Source of the DNA: Nematopogon swammerdamellus
Taxonomy: Eukaryota > Arthropoda > Insecta > Lepidoptera > Adelidae
Direction of reading: 5' to 3'
DNA: 64,000 nt
NCBI GenBank assembly: GCA_946902875.1
Contig: OX336345.1
Location: 21,421,395-21,485,394 of the forward strand
Of the stretch, positions 1 through 10,803 are shown in pieces. The first letter of the stretch is position 1. The number at the start of each line of letters is the position of its first letter. The notes under the pieces are model-generated. The model searched no databases, was not told the origin of the DNA, and was given only the letters and a program-made list of their open reading frames with translations. The position numbers and the translations under genes are program-made.

Positions 1-75
1 CAGACAGACACGAAAGTGATCCTATAAGGGTTCCGTCCGTTAATTCCTCTTTTGAGGTACGGAACCCTAAAAATG
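1..75. repeat. Fragment of the 'GGTTCCGTA' repeat (family D)
   Basis: Contains the phrases GGGTTCCGTCCGTTAATTCC and TACGGAACCCTAAA, inverted around a short centre. The same words mark the ends of the larger copies at 12299-12760 and 49655-50555. Only an edge-truncated piece is visible. From 75 to 480 I see no gene; 310-480 is GC-rich unassigned sequence. Confidence 0.5.
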
Positions 76-497
76 GCATGTTTCATGTTACTCTCTATCC
101 GCTCCGACTTCACAATCTGCAACTACAATGTGGCTGCCAGTTAACTCTTGTGAAATATATATGAGAAACATAATTTTAACTGACAAATAAAGAAAACAAA
201 GTTTTCCGGAAGACAAGAGATAAAAAAAGTATTAATGAAACAACCGAAAGAAGATGATGGATTACTTCGCAGCAGTTCAGGAAATTGCTACACGAAAATA
301 CAAGACAGACGCAAGATGTGGTAACGTTGTTCAGCGCCTGTCTCCCGGCACGCCGCGCGCTGACCCGCCCCTACTACCTCCGCCGCCCTTCGCCCCTAGC
401 CTGGTCAGAAGCCTCTAAGGCCCTAGACAGAGCGACGCTGGCGATAGTTGAGCGCTGACGTACCTAGTCGGTCGCGTACACCTAGCGACACACTGTT

Positions 498-612
498 ATT
501 ATTTATTGTTTATCGTTTATAGTTTATCATTTATTGTTTATTGTTTATGGCTTATTGTTTATCGTTTATCGTTTATCGTTTATAGTTTATCGTTTATTGT
601 TTATTGTTTGTT
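498..612. repeat. 7-bp microsatellite, (TGTTTAT/CGTTTAT)n
   Basis: About sixteen imperfect units of a 7-base word (TGTTTAT, CGTTTAT, AGTTTAT) in tandem. The open reading frame across it is an artefact of the repeat. It directly abuts the poly-T/A end of a SINE and may have grown from its tail. Confidence 0.85.
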
Positions 613-613
613 G

Positions 614-727
614 TTGTTTTTTTTATGGAAACTGACACGGTTGGCTACATCACCTACAACGTCCGTGATGTCAGCCCATAACACCGGGTGAACTTGGTGC
701 CACGTCGGTGCTTACCTTCGGTCGTCA
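614..727 (-). mobile_element. SINE family A, 3'-end fragment
   Basis: Starts in a T run followed by ATGGAAACTGACACGGTTGG, then the TGATGTCAGCCCATAACACC block, and stops at the CTTACCTTCGGTCGT block. This is the reverse complement of the last ~110 bases of the full copies at 53273-53654 and 34767-35149. It is 5'-truncated, as is usual for LINE-mobilised SINEs. Confidence 0.85.
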
Positions 728-1049
728 TTATTGTTTATGTGAAATAATGGTACGGTTGCGGGCTTACTTACTTTCTTCTTTCTAAATACGAATTCTATTT
801 TTCCCGCGTACGAAGCCGAGGGAAAAAGCTCGTTTATATAAAGTATCAATATGTCAATGGGTTAGTTAAATTTAGTGACAAATCGTACTTAGTCAAGCGT
901 TAACTAATTATGCAGTCAGTTAAGTAGTATATACACATAGGAATGCCATTGTGATAACACGCTGCCAATTGGAGCAGGCCAGTCTCCACAAACAGCACCC
1001 GTTCATGAGCATCACGCCAGGGTTAGCCATGTAGAGTTGCGTATTTCGA

Positions 1050-1655
1050 TACACTGAAAAAATTGTTAGTCAGTTAGTAACTAAATTTTGTGTAATGTGT
1101 TACAAAACAGTTTATTAGTTGCTGTGGTGACTACAAAACTGGCAGTTACCACAACTAAACCGAGTTTAGTAAATCAGTTTCCTAAATTAGGCCCACTTGC
1201 AAAAACACAAATTTAACGATATAAACCAGTTTAACTCGTTAAGCTAGCACCCGTTGACTGTGGGAACCGCGTTTAAATCCATAACTCGCTACTTAACTCT
1301 AAACTCGTGTTGGTGCAAGTGGGCCTTAGTTTGGTTGCTTCCTACTTAACTATTTGTTAAAGAAATTTTTTTCGTTGCATAACAGCTAAATCTATATTTG
1401 TAATGTACCTATAGCTGAACTCGTTTCGGCATAATGGATCACGTTTGGTCACGTGTTGTAGCCAAACAATTCAGTGAACAATTAATTTTGTAAATAGTAG
1501 CTATTACTTCGGTAGTTGGTTACAAAAGTGGGTTTTACAAAATTGTGGTTAGTTGCCGCAACTATGTAAACTGGTTTAGGTAACTTTATTTAGTACGTAC
1601 CAAATTTGAGTAAAAAACTACTTTACTGAACAGTTTAGTAAAAAAAAATTCTCAG
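1050..1655. mobile_element. Non-autonomous TIR element with CACTGA ends (copy 1)
   Basis: Begins CACTGAAAAAATT and ends AAAAAAATTCTCAGTG, an imperfect terminal inverted repeat. The interior has many TTAGTTAACTAA-like words and no ORF. A second copy at 26234-26673 is collinear, but this copy carries an extra 136-bp MITE at 1190-1325. The superfamily is uncertain: the ends resemble hAT, but I find no clean 8-bp target duplication. Confidence 0.65.
1190..1325. mobile_element. 136-bp MITE with ~30-bp TIRs and TTA target duplication
   Basis: Begins GGCCCACTTGCAAAAACAC and ends GTTGGTGCAAGTGGGCC, with imperfect TIRs of about 30 bp. It is flanked by TTA at 1187-1189 and 1326-1328. The homologous repeat at 26234-26673 lacks it. 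A 3-bp TWA duplication with GGCC-rich TIRs points to PIF/Harbinger. No coding capacity. Confidence 0.8.
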
Positions 1656-2034
1656 TGTAAGCGGCGAGGCGTACGGAGACCCGCGTCGCTCTGTGAAGGC
1701 CCTAAGTGCGGCCGGAGGCGGCGGCGACGCCGGGGTCAAACTCTAGTTAAACTATCTCGTTCAGATATTGTTGAGCGGGGCCTACTGAGCCATTATATAA
1801 TCCCTTTGTCTGTTGCAACAGCGCACTCGGACGAGGAGGATCGCACGGGCGAGTTTGAGGACAAACTTGATTTATTTAAGTACTTGTGCTGGACAATTTT
1901 TTTATAGTGCAGCCTAATTGGGGAAACTTTAATGTTTTATAAATTTACTATATAATTAATAATTGAAGACATTTATAACTGTATGTTTCTCTAAAATAAA
2001 GATGCTTGCAGGTGTAAGTTTTATGTAGGTTGTC

Positions 2035-2640
2035 TTTTTGTAGATGTTGTATTATGTTCTATGGAATACCTTCGGGTCCTTCGAGAGGGGCGTGAACAGG
2101 CACCTGTCAGGCCGGTGCGTGGCATTCACAACCCCTTTTTTTAACGGGTTTTTTTATTAAAAAGGTGAAAATGTGATAAATGTTTCTGAAATAAATAGTT
2201 TTGGTATAAAATGAATACTTTAGAGACCATAGTTAAAATACGAAGAATTTGAAAGTAAAATTTTCACAAAATTTTAAATATTTCTGTAACTGTACTACTC
2301 ACGTGGTCTTATGTAAGAACAATATTATAGAACACTTAATTACCTTTAATTTGACACCCCAAAATATGTATATTAGTCTCACAGTTTCGAAATAATTTGC
2401 AGTTTTCAAAATGCGGCGGCCGCCATTTTGATGACGTCATATCTGGGGATCCAGGCACTCTACAGCTTGTGTCCCGACGTTTTTTTATATAAAATAACAT
2501 GTTTAATAACATACTAAAAGTTGGTGCTGGTATCACTAAGTGAACTATTTTGGCCTTTTTTGAAGCTAAGAGTAGGGACTATTAGACACCTTATTTATGG
2601 TGGCTCGCGGTCGCATGTCGAGCTTTCAATAAAAAAAAAA
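2035..2640 (+). pseudogene. LINE 3' terminus, split by ~430 bp of other sequence
   Basis: The left part (2065-2138) has 'GGGTCCTTCGAGAGGGGCGTG..GGCACCTGTCAGGCC'. The right part (2570-2640) has 'GACACCTTATTTATGGTGGCTC', then GCATGTCGAGCTTTCAATAAAA and an A run. The same two blocks are adjacent in the LINE tails at 29150-29300 and 36530-36690, so 2139-2569 is an insertion. That insertion holds a GCGGCCGCCATTTTGATGACGTCAT dyad at about 2413-2440 and no ORF. Confidence 0.6.
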
Positions 2641-2794
2641 CTATTTGAGATGTTTTCATAGAAGTACAAACGCGCAAGCACATGATTTACTGCGACGCAA
2701 AGTCAGCTCGGACGTCTAAAAGCGTCCCTGTGTTGTATTTGGGTCTTTCCGAATACTCCGCAACAACCCCCGCCGGAAGTGATTGGTTCACGCC

Positions 2795-3091
2795 CACAGA
2801 GCATGAAATGCGCGCGCCCGCCCCTACTAGAGGAGCCGTGAGCGCGATTTCTCTACAACGGCGTTGAAGCCTGTGGGCGTGGCCTATGACTTACATATGT
2901 GTGTTGTTGTGTGTGTGCATTTGTTTTGTGCGTGTGCCTAACTTGCTCCTCTTTGTGTGTAGTGTCGATACTAGCACACACACACACATACGAAGCGCTA
3001 GCAGCTCAGCGTACGGTTATTGGGTTTCAAATATCATCGCTTAGGGCGCCTCTAGTAGGGGGCGCGGGCGGTAGGTATTTGATGCTCTGTG
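2795..3091. mobile_element. Intact 297-bp TIR element (CACAGAGC..GCTCTGTG), 9-bp target duplication
   Basis: Ends are CACAGAGCATGAAATGCG and its imperfect inverse ATTTGATGCTCTGTG. Both sides are flanked by the 9-base word GTTCACGCC (2786-2794 and 3092-3100). The interior has AC/GT-rich stretches and no ORF. Truncated copies lie at 27349-27490 and 30757-30893, and an interrupted one at 40808-43618 has an 8-bp duplication. 8-9-bp duplications fit Merlin or a hAT relative; the superfamily is not settled. Confidence 0.8.
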
Positions 3092-3130
3092 GTTCACGCC
3101 GCATTCCTATGCACTGCACCCGGCCCCACT

Positions 3131-3362
3131 GCCACAGATTACTTATTAGTTACTTCGTAACAGATAAATCACTCCATAGAAAATGTTCTTACCTTCAGGC
3201 TTTAATAGCCTACTGTTCCACATCGCCAATCGCTGCGTGCGAAAATGTACCTTAACGATCGAGTGTAAAGTGTTTATTGCTTTGCAGCTGCGCGCAGTTG
3301 CGTGGGCGAGCGTCTATGTATACTTCGCGCGGCTGACGAATTTGTACTGAAAAAGACCGCCG
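3131..3362 (+). repeat. Left half of a repeat interrupted by the Transib-like element
   Basis: Runs from CACAGATTACTTATTAG to GAAAAAGACCGCCG. It continues after the transposon at 9520-9592 (GCCGGCGGCCCGTCGGGCGG). The uninterrupted counterpart is 44563-44850, where GATCGCC and GGCGGTGC are contiguous. I do not recognise the family. Confidence 0.75.
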
Positions 3363-4951
3363 CACAGTGGGACGAACTCGTAAAGTTGGGACATAGGGAA
3401 ATTTGATAGCGGAAACGCGTTCTACTCATTAAAAAGAAGATCTTTTGTAGTTACAGTTTTTTTTATTTGATGAATATTTTTCGAGATAAACAACACTTTA
3501 TGTTTTTTCACTATGGAGCAAAAATTATTTTATGTTTTACTCAAAATTATTGTATTGGTTAATATTAATGAATTTAAAATTATACATATACAGGTATAAT
3601 ATAACAGTTATGCATAAACACTGCCACTCTAAAATGTAACACTTAGTATATATAGGTATTTAAACATGACTCCAAACTCATGTATGGATTATTGTAAATT
3701 GTGAACTATTCATTGATCACAGGTTAAAACAATGTTTCACATTTTTATATATTATATTATTGTCTACATTTCTTTAATACTTTATGTGAACATATCTCCA
3801 ACATAAAACACAATAAATGCTACTTTAACTTGTTTTCGGACTAATAATAAAATTAATGCTTATACAACTCAAAATCCTCAAAATTCCTCAAAAAAATGCT
3901 TATAGATTCATAAAATAGGCTACGTCAGCTAGTCATATGCCAAAGCGCTGCCTTCGCAAACCTTCGCAATTGGCACCAGCGCCGTTTTCGTTATAAAAAT
4001 TATATTTTCAACTTAATAATTGTGTATAAGTAAGAAATGCACTGCGTTGTCGCGCGCTTCGCATTCCTGAGTGTTCGTTTCCGAGAATCGATAAGAGCGC
4101 GGAGCGGCAACGCAGTAAATTCGGACATGGCGCGTGAATAAAACAGTATAATAATGTGCCAATTGACAATTTCATAATGTTCATGTAATCGTGTGAAAAT
4201 TGTAACGTTTTTTTCGTAGGTTATGAAATAGAAAATACATGCAAATTGAAGAACACATTATAAGTCTATAATTATATATACCTACCTAAAAATTATACAG
4301 CATTAACTTTTAAATTCTATTTTTCTAAATTATAACAATAATGCCGTGCAATAAATAGATAATAAAACTCTATAAGAAGAAAAAATATTATTAATATTAT
4401 CTCAGCGTTAGAAAAGGATTGAAAACTCTGAAAACTGTAAGCTAGATCGAAATACTCCGGGCTTATGCTTATGAAGCAAGATATCGTTTTGCTAATCGAT
4501 TATGGTTTATAATAACTACTTACTATAATTATTTTAAAACGGTATTACTTGCATGACTACAATTTGGTGTTCTGTTGGAAAATTACCAAACGTGCATATT
4601 TCGCACATAACGAATAGGTAACGTTATTTATCTTCGATCGCACGCATTGTTTCCTGGAATGGACGATTAGTGATGAACTGCAGCGAGTTTTATCATTAAC
4701 TATCTGTCTCCGTTACTAATACTTTAAGCGACAATGCGTATGAGCGGGACAAAGAATTTGGTTTTGCAAGCGATTGTCTTGCTACCTGCGCACGCGGCGC
4801 ATTAGTCGCAACGTTGTACTTACGCGAGTCGCACGTATTGCAAGCCATTGTCTCGCTGCGCACGCGGCGCGTTAGTCGCAACGTTGTACTTACGCGAGTC
4901 GCACGTATCTACGTACTTAATCGAAAACGCGATATCTACTACTCAAAAAAC

Positions 4952-5857
4952 ATGGAAGGCCTAGTGACGAATCTTGATGTGTTTTTAAAATTAAAAGAAA
5001 GTGGAAGTTTAAAAAAAAGTGATTTCCTTTTTGAAACTATTAAGTCAAGATTAAAAATAGATATTGGTGAAGATAAAAATAAACAACTAAAAATATACAG
5101 TGGAAGATACTGTTACAATCTTCAAAGAAGATGGACAAAGTGTGGTGCTAAAGATGAACGCTTCATCAAACATGACAGCCAGTGGTTGGAGTCTGATGTC
5201 GTTTGGCCCGCATTCATGAAAGCAGTGGTTCAAGAAACTTCTCTACATGATAAATCGCTACAAGACACGGCTTTTTCAGAAAAATCTCATAGTACTCCGA
5301 GCACATCAAAAGCAATGGTTCAAGAAACCTCTCTACATGAAAAATCGCTTCAAGACACGCCATTTCAAGAAAAATCTCATAGTACTCCGAGCACATCAGA
5401 AGACCCTTCGCCTACAAAAACTTCAGTGGGAACCTCAACACTCGTAAGTTCGAGAAAGCCTTTTACTGATTTAGGGCCTAAGCAGAAGAAAAGACGGACT
5501 GTCGACCATATGACTAACGTTTGTTCTTCTGAAGAACTCTCCTTTGTTCATTCAATGAGATTGAAGGCAAACGGAAATCAGGATCTTGCACAAATTTTCG
5601 ATCACTTGGATAAACATCCAACAGATGTACAAAGAGTTAAGGATTTCCTTTTCCAAAAGAATGAAAATCAGAGGAGCACGTTGTCTCCCGAAAAAGCCTT
5701 AAGTGCCATGTTATCAATGAAATTAACGAAATGGCAATATAATATTATGAGAAAAACGGCTCAAGAAGGAGGCACAGATGTATTCCCTTCTTATTACGCA
5801 TTCCAAAAGGCTAAACAAGAGTGTTATCTTGGCTTGCAATACGTGCGACTCGCGTAA
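4952..5857 (+). CDS. N-terminal transposase-like ORF, cut off at the inverted arm
   Basis: An open frame of 347 codons runs 4814-5857. I prefer the Met at 4952 (MEGLVTNLD), because upstream residues are translated inverted-arm sequence. Visible: a Lys-rich N-terminus; two tandem copies of a Ser/Thr-rich ~33-residue unit (VQETSLH.KSLQDT) at 5227-5400; a basic KQKKRR patch like a nuclear localisation signal; and a C-terminal block with LSPEKALS, WQYNIMRK and FPSYYAF..AKQECY. From memory, that block resembles the region preceding the catalytic core in Transib/RAG1-like transposases. The frame ends about 25 bases inside the right arm with non-family residues, so the protein lacks a catalytic domain. 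A splice donor near the junction is possible. Confidence 0.6.
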   Translation: MEGLVTNLDVFLKLKESGSLKKSDFLFETIKSRLKIDIGEDKNKQLKIYSGRYCYNLQRRWTKCGAKDERFIKHDSQWLESDVVWPAFMKAVVQETSLHDKSLQDTAFSEKSHSTPSTSKAMVQETSLHEKSLQDTPFQEKSHSTPSTSEDPSPTKTSVGTSTLVSSRKPFTDLGPKQKKRRTVDHMTNVCSSEELSFVHSMRLKANGNQDLAQIFDHLDKHPTDVQRVKDFLFQKNENQRSTLSPEKALSAMLSMKLTKWQYNIMRKTAQEGGTDVFPSYYAFQKAKQECYLGLQYVRLA

Positions 5858-6323
5858 GTACAACGTTGCGACTAATGCGCCGCGTGCGCAGGTAGCAAGA
5901 CAATCGCTTGCAAAACCAAATTCTTTGTCCCGCTCATACGCATTGTCGCTTAAAGTATTAGTAACGGAGACAGATAGTTAATGATAAAACTCGCTGCAGT
6001 TCATCACTAATCGTCCATTCCAGGAAACAATGCGTGCGATCGAAAATAAATAACGTTACCTATTCGTTATGTGCGAAATATGCACGTTTGGTAATTTTCC
6101 AACAGAACACCAAATTGTAGTCATGTAAGTAATACCGTTTTAAAATAATTATAGTAAGTAGTTATTATAAACCATAATCGATTAGCACAAAACGATATCT
6201 TGCTTCATAAGCATAAGCCCGGAGTATTTCGATCTAGCTTACAGTTTTCAGAGTTTTCAATCCTTTTCTAACGCTGAGATAATATTAATAATATTTTTTC
6301 TTCTTATAGAGTTTTATTATCTA

Positions 6324-8527
6324 CTAGCTGTTGCCCGCGGCTTCGCTCGCGTGAAATTCGTATTCCAAAGAAGAATGTAAGTAACTAAGGGCGAGGCCGA
6401 AGACCGAGCTGCGTTCAGGTAATCGATAAACCTTCTCGAAGAAAGTAACTAACTAAGGGCGAGGCCGAAGGCCGAGCTGCTTTCAGGTAAACGATAAACC
6501 TTTCTCAAATAAAGGAAGTAAGTAAGGACGAGGCCGAAGGCCGAGCTGCGTTCAGGAAGACGATAACCCTTCTGGAAGAAAGGAAGGAACTAAGTGCGAG
6601 GCGGAAGACCGAGCTGCGTTCAGGTAAACCAAAAACCCTCTTCCGCCTTCGGGCCTCGCCCTTAAAGACTTCCTTTCTTTGATAGAATATAATATCGTTC
6701 ACTCAATCGATTTATTTCATAAAAATAAAAAAGTAATATTAATAACTAAAGAATTAAACCTACCTAACAAACATTAAAATAACTATCAAAACGGGCATTT
6801 TCAAATGTTCTTAGAGCACTTGCGGCATTACCCCGCTGGATGGCAAGGCTTACCCTTTGAATGAAATACATAAGCCCTTGATGGCTCAAGCCTCTTTTGG
6901 CTTCACTGCTCCACGGACCGAGGGTTTCAACCGCAAACGCAACAAATTCGAAATCTTGTATTATATTTCTATATTTGCTGCGTTTGAGGCTCTCCGCCCC
7001 AGCCTCGGCCGCGCCAGCCGCTCTTGAAGATGTCCTAACGTGACTTGGAGCCAATGTGAGAACAAAAGTGGCGTCCCACATCAAAGAACTACCCTTAGTC
7101 CATGGCACTAAGGTGATAGCATCGGGCCTCTTGCCATCCAGCCGGGAATAACCGCGAGGTTCTAGGATGCACGGCATATTTGCCGTTAGAAGCGTGGACT
7201 TTATAATAAAATTTAAATTAAATTAACTCAATCTTAATATTAATTAACTTTATTCGAGATGGTTTATCATTTGTCAGAACGTAGCACGGCCTTCGGACTC
7301 GCCTTAGTTGCTTACTTTCTTCAAGATGGTTTAGCTTCTTCCTGAACGCAGCTCGGCCTTCGGCCTCGCCCTTAGTTACTTGCTTTCTTCGAGATGGTTT
7401 TTCAATTATCCGAACGTAGCTCGGCCTTCGGCCTCGCCTTAGTTACTTACTTTCTTCAAGATGGTTTAGCTTCTTCCTGAACGCAGCTCGGCCTGCGGCC
7501 TCGCCCATAGTTACTTACTTTCTTCGAGAAGGTTTATGGTCTTCCAGAATAGAGCTCGGCCTTCGGCCTCGCCCTTAGTTACTTACTTTCTTCAAGGATG
7601 TTTTTCTTCTTCCTGAACTCAGCTCCGCCTTACGCCTCGCCCTTAGTTACTTTCATCGAGAAAGAATATCGTTTACGTGAGCGCAGATCCGCCTTCGGGC
7701 CCGCCTTTAGTTACTTACTTTCTTTTTTTTAAATACGAATTTCACGCGAGCGAAGCCGCGGGCAACAGATATATAAATTTTATTGCACCAATGACAGCGA
7801 CATAACTTCGACTTTCAATTATTATTTTTATTTATCAAACAATTTGTCACCGGCCAGCTCACGTCGAGATGACAGTTCTCCGTTGTCAACATGACATTTA
7901 AAATTGTTTTTTACCTTTACTTTGGATTACGTGATTTTTATTATATTTTTTAATTATTATGTTCATCCGGGATATACACTGTCACTATAAAACATTTCGT
8001 CAAATTCCGTTCAGTGGTTTTTGCGAGATGCGCGTACAAATAGACATTTTTGCATTTACGATTTTATGATATGTATAGAAAGAATAGATATGTATAGACT
8101 ATTGTGTTCAAGTTATAAAAAAGAAGAACTGTCATTTTCGTTGTATCTACTTATTTTTAAATTTCGAATGAATATTTTATTTAAATTGTATTTGCTGCCA
8201 GTTCTCAAGATATAATTATGTACTTTGGACTACGTGATTTTAAACGCGCAATAATGTTTATAATTGTTAATTTTTTTTTATTTTTGTTATTTTTTTTTAC
8301 GTATTATGTTAACCCGGCATATAAACTGCCACTATACAAAGTTTCGTCTAATTCCGTTCAGTGGTTTTTGCGTGATGCGCGTACAGACAAACAAACAAAC
8401 AAACAAAAATTTTAAAAACTGTTCTAACATGTTCAGTATCTCATTTTAAGCCACCCTGGTTAGTTTTTTTCCGAATACATTCAATGTACAGACTTTCTTA
8501 CCTCTACGATTTTATTATATGTATAGA
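6324..8527 (-). mobile_element. Helitron-like element carrying a gene fragment (copy 1)
   Basis: On the minus strand it starts TCTATACATATAATAAAAT (8527) and ends CGCGGGCAACAGCTAG (6324). It sits exactly between an A (6323) and a T (8528), the Helitron target. Removing it restores a sequence identical to the opposite arm of the host palindrome. Inside: short direct repeats of the 'GGCGAGGCCGAAGGCCGAGCTGCG' type, facing opposite ways on either side of a captured coding fragment (6764-7192). No Rep/helicase ORF is seen, so it is non-autonomous. The second copy is at 30971-32833. Confidence 0.8.
6764..7192 (-). pseudogene. Captured C-terminal nuclease-like domain of a reverse-transcriptase protein
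   Basis: An open frame of about 137 codons with the ordered motifs LDGKRPDAITLVPW, WDATFV, TLAPSHV, FEFVAFAVETLGPW and SLAIQRGNAASAL. From memory, this succession is the conserved C-terminus that follows the reverse transcriptase in a widespread family of animal retroelement proteins. The KRPD..(W)DAT spacing resembles a PD-(D/E)XK nuclease core, but that is inference. Compared with the copy at 32106-32558 it lacks 24 bases (about eight residues) after KRGLS. No RT domain is present, so it is a passenger fragment. Confidence 0.6.
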
Positions 8528-9592
8528 TTTATTGCACGGCATTATTGTTATAATTTAGAAAAATAGAATTTAAAAGTTAATGCTGTGTAATTTTTAGGTA
8601 GGTATATATAATTATAGACTTATAATGTGTTCTTAAACTTGCATGTATTTTCTATTTCATAACCTACGAAAAAAACGTTACAATTTTCACACGATTACAT
8701 GAACATTATGAAATTATCAATTGGCTCATTATTATACTGTTTTATTCACGCGCCATGTCCGAATTTACTGCGTTGCCGCTCCGCGCTCTTATCGATTCTC
8801 GGAAACGAACACTCAGGAATGCGAAGCGCGCGACAACGCAGTGCATTTATTACTAATACACAATTATTAAGTTGAAAATATAATTTTTATAACGAAAACG
8901 GCGCTGGTGCCAATTGCGAAGGTTTGCGAAGGCAGAGCTTTGGCATATGACTAGCTGATGTAGCCTATTTTATGAATCTATAAGCATTTTTTGAGGAATT
9001 TTGAGGATTTTGAGTTGTATAAGCATTAATTTTATTATTAGTCCGAAAACAAGTTAAAGTAGCATTTATTGTGTTTTATGTTGGAGATATGTTCACATAA
9101 AGTATTAAAGAAATGTAGACAATAATATAATATATAAAAATGTGAAACATTGTTTTAACCTGTGATCAATGAATAGTTCACAATTTACAATAATCCATAC
9201 ATGAGTTTGGAGTCATGTTTAAATACCTATATATACTAAGTGTTACATTTTAGAGTGGCAGTGTTTATGCATAACTGTTATATTATACCTGTATATGTAT
9301 AATTTTAAATTCATTAATATTAACCAATACAATAATTTTGAGTAAAACATAAAATAATTTTTGCTCCATAGTGAAAAAACATAAAGTGTTGTTTATCTCG
9401 AAAAATATTCATCAAATAAAAAAAACTGTAACTACAAAAGATCTTCTTTTTAATGAGTAGAACGCGTTTCCGCTATCAAATTTCCCTATGTCCCAACTTT
9501 ACGAGTTCGTCCCACTGTGCGCCGGCGGCCCGTCGGGCGGTAGGTAGTTAGCGCGCGCAAGTACATAGAGTGCGTGAGGCCTGCCACTGCCC

Positions 9593-10018
9593 TTACTTCA
9601 GCCTCGCCGCTCCTGCTTTATTTTTGCGTTTTTGTGATAATTGCGTGAGTAATGCTACCTCACAAAATATATTAAGAAAATATAACGGCCTTTTCATCCA
9701 ACGCCGTCTCAATCGATTCATCCATACTTGTTAGCAACAGAGTAATACGTAGATATTGTTTTATATTTCTACAGTTTACAGCGAACTGTAGTATCAATAA
9801 TGAGAAAATGTATGAATATATGAACAGGGTGTCCGCGGTGAGGAGTGGAGTACTAAAAGGGCTGATTGTGAAACGGTACACGTTTTGATTTACGACTAAT
9901 TATTTTGGCACAAATATTTTTCGACCTCTCCCTATATTCAAATCATACATTCATTACAACCGAACCGGATTGTAAAAACAAAATTGGATAAGTACAGGCG
10001 TAGACTCCCATACGAATG
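9593..10018. other. Unassigned sequence with a short LINE-tail-like block
   Basis: No supported gene. Bases 9960-10018 (CGAACCGGATTGTAAAAAC.. then CCATACGAATGAC) match the LINE tail seen at 46535-46605. The minus-strand ORFs here have no recognisable domains. Confidence 0.4.
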
Positions 10019-10065
10019 ACCGAAGTTCTGAATTTTTTAAAGAATAAAAAATTCAGAACTTCGGT
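10019..10065. repeat. Perfect 20-bp hairpin
   Basis: ACCGAAGTTCTGAATTTTTT (10019-10038) pairs perfectly with 10046-10065 across a 7-base loop. It lies at the end of a LINE-tail-like block. Between 10065 and 10530 I see only GC-rich, unassigned sequence with CGGAGCCGAGCGGAGCCGAG near 10450. Confidence 0.85.
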
Positions 10066-10803
10066 CTCACCACCAAATGCATTCGAAATTATTTTTTCCC
10101 CAAAATAAAAAGCCATATAACAAAAGTCGTTTAGATACAAGTGCAGAATTACTCCTTACATTATTCGGGACATCATGTCTGAATGTATATGTAGCTTGAG
10201 ATAAGCTCTAACTAAAGAGATGTTAAAATAAATCCGAACAAAAGGCTGTTCGAGTCGAAAAGGCCTTTAAAGAAATGTTATTAAAACCTGCTACCCTTTA
10301 CGAGGACGTTCGTACCCGCTCGCGAGCTCGTCTGTAAAATTTTATGTCGCGTTTAATTAAGTGCCGACTCCCTCATAAATAAACAATGTTCCGCGAAGCG
10401 AACGGACGTGTGCGCGAGCGAACAATCCGCCTGTGTGCGCCTCGAACCGAACGGAGCCGAGCGGAGCCGAGTCGAGGCGGACCGATTGTGCTGAGAACCC
10501 TATTGGACTATTGATGGCAGGAAATATTTTTTTAACCCTCGACGAAAAAAGTGGGGTTTTATAAGTTTCACATGTTGTGTGTGTATGGGTGTGTCTGACT
10601 GTGGCATCGTAGCTCCCAAACGGATGGATCGATTTGAATGCAGATTTTTTTATTGGAAAGCTGGTTTAATCTGGATGGTTGTTAGCTAGGTTTGTAAGCA
10701 AATAATCGAGTAATAAGGTAATAAAAAAAATTCTCTTAAAAAGTGAACCGAACTTAAAGATTTGCATGCGGTTTTTTTTTAAAAAGCTTGAAATAAAAGT
10801 TAC

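Larger units (their letters stand above)
3363..9519. mobile_element. Transib-like DNA transposon with ~1.48-kb inverted arms
   Basis: The termini are CACAGTGGGACGAACTCGTA and its inverse, flanked by the 5-base duplication CGCCG (3358-3362 and 9520-9524). The left arm is 3363-4846. The right arm is its inverted copy, 5831-6323 plus 8528-9519, split by a Helitron. Only about 985 bp (4847-5830) is unique, and it carries the ORF at 4952-5857. Known of the family: Transib makes GC-rich 5-bp duplications and has CACWRTG ends related to the V(D)J heptamer. No DDE catalytic region is visible, so the copy looks like a snap-back derivative of a 5' end and is probably non-autonomous. Confidence 0.75.

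Noticed and set aside
3370..3420. RSS-like nonamer next to the CACAGTG heptamer
   Set aside because: At 12- and 23-base spacing I see no A-rich nonamer; only the heptamer-like end is supported.
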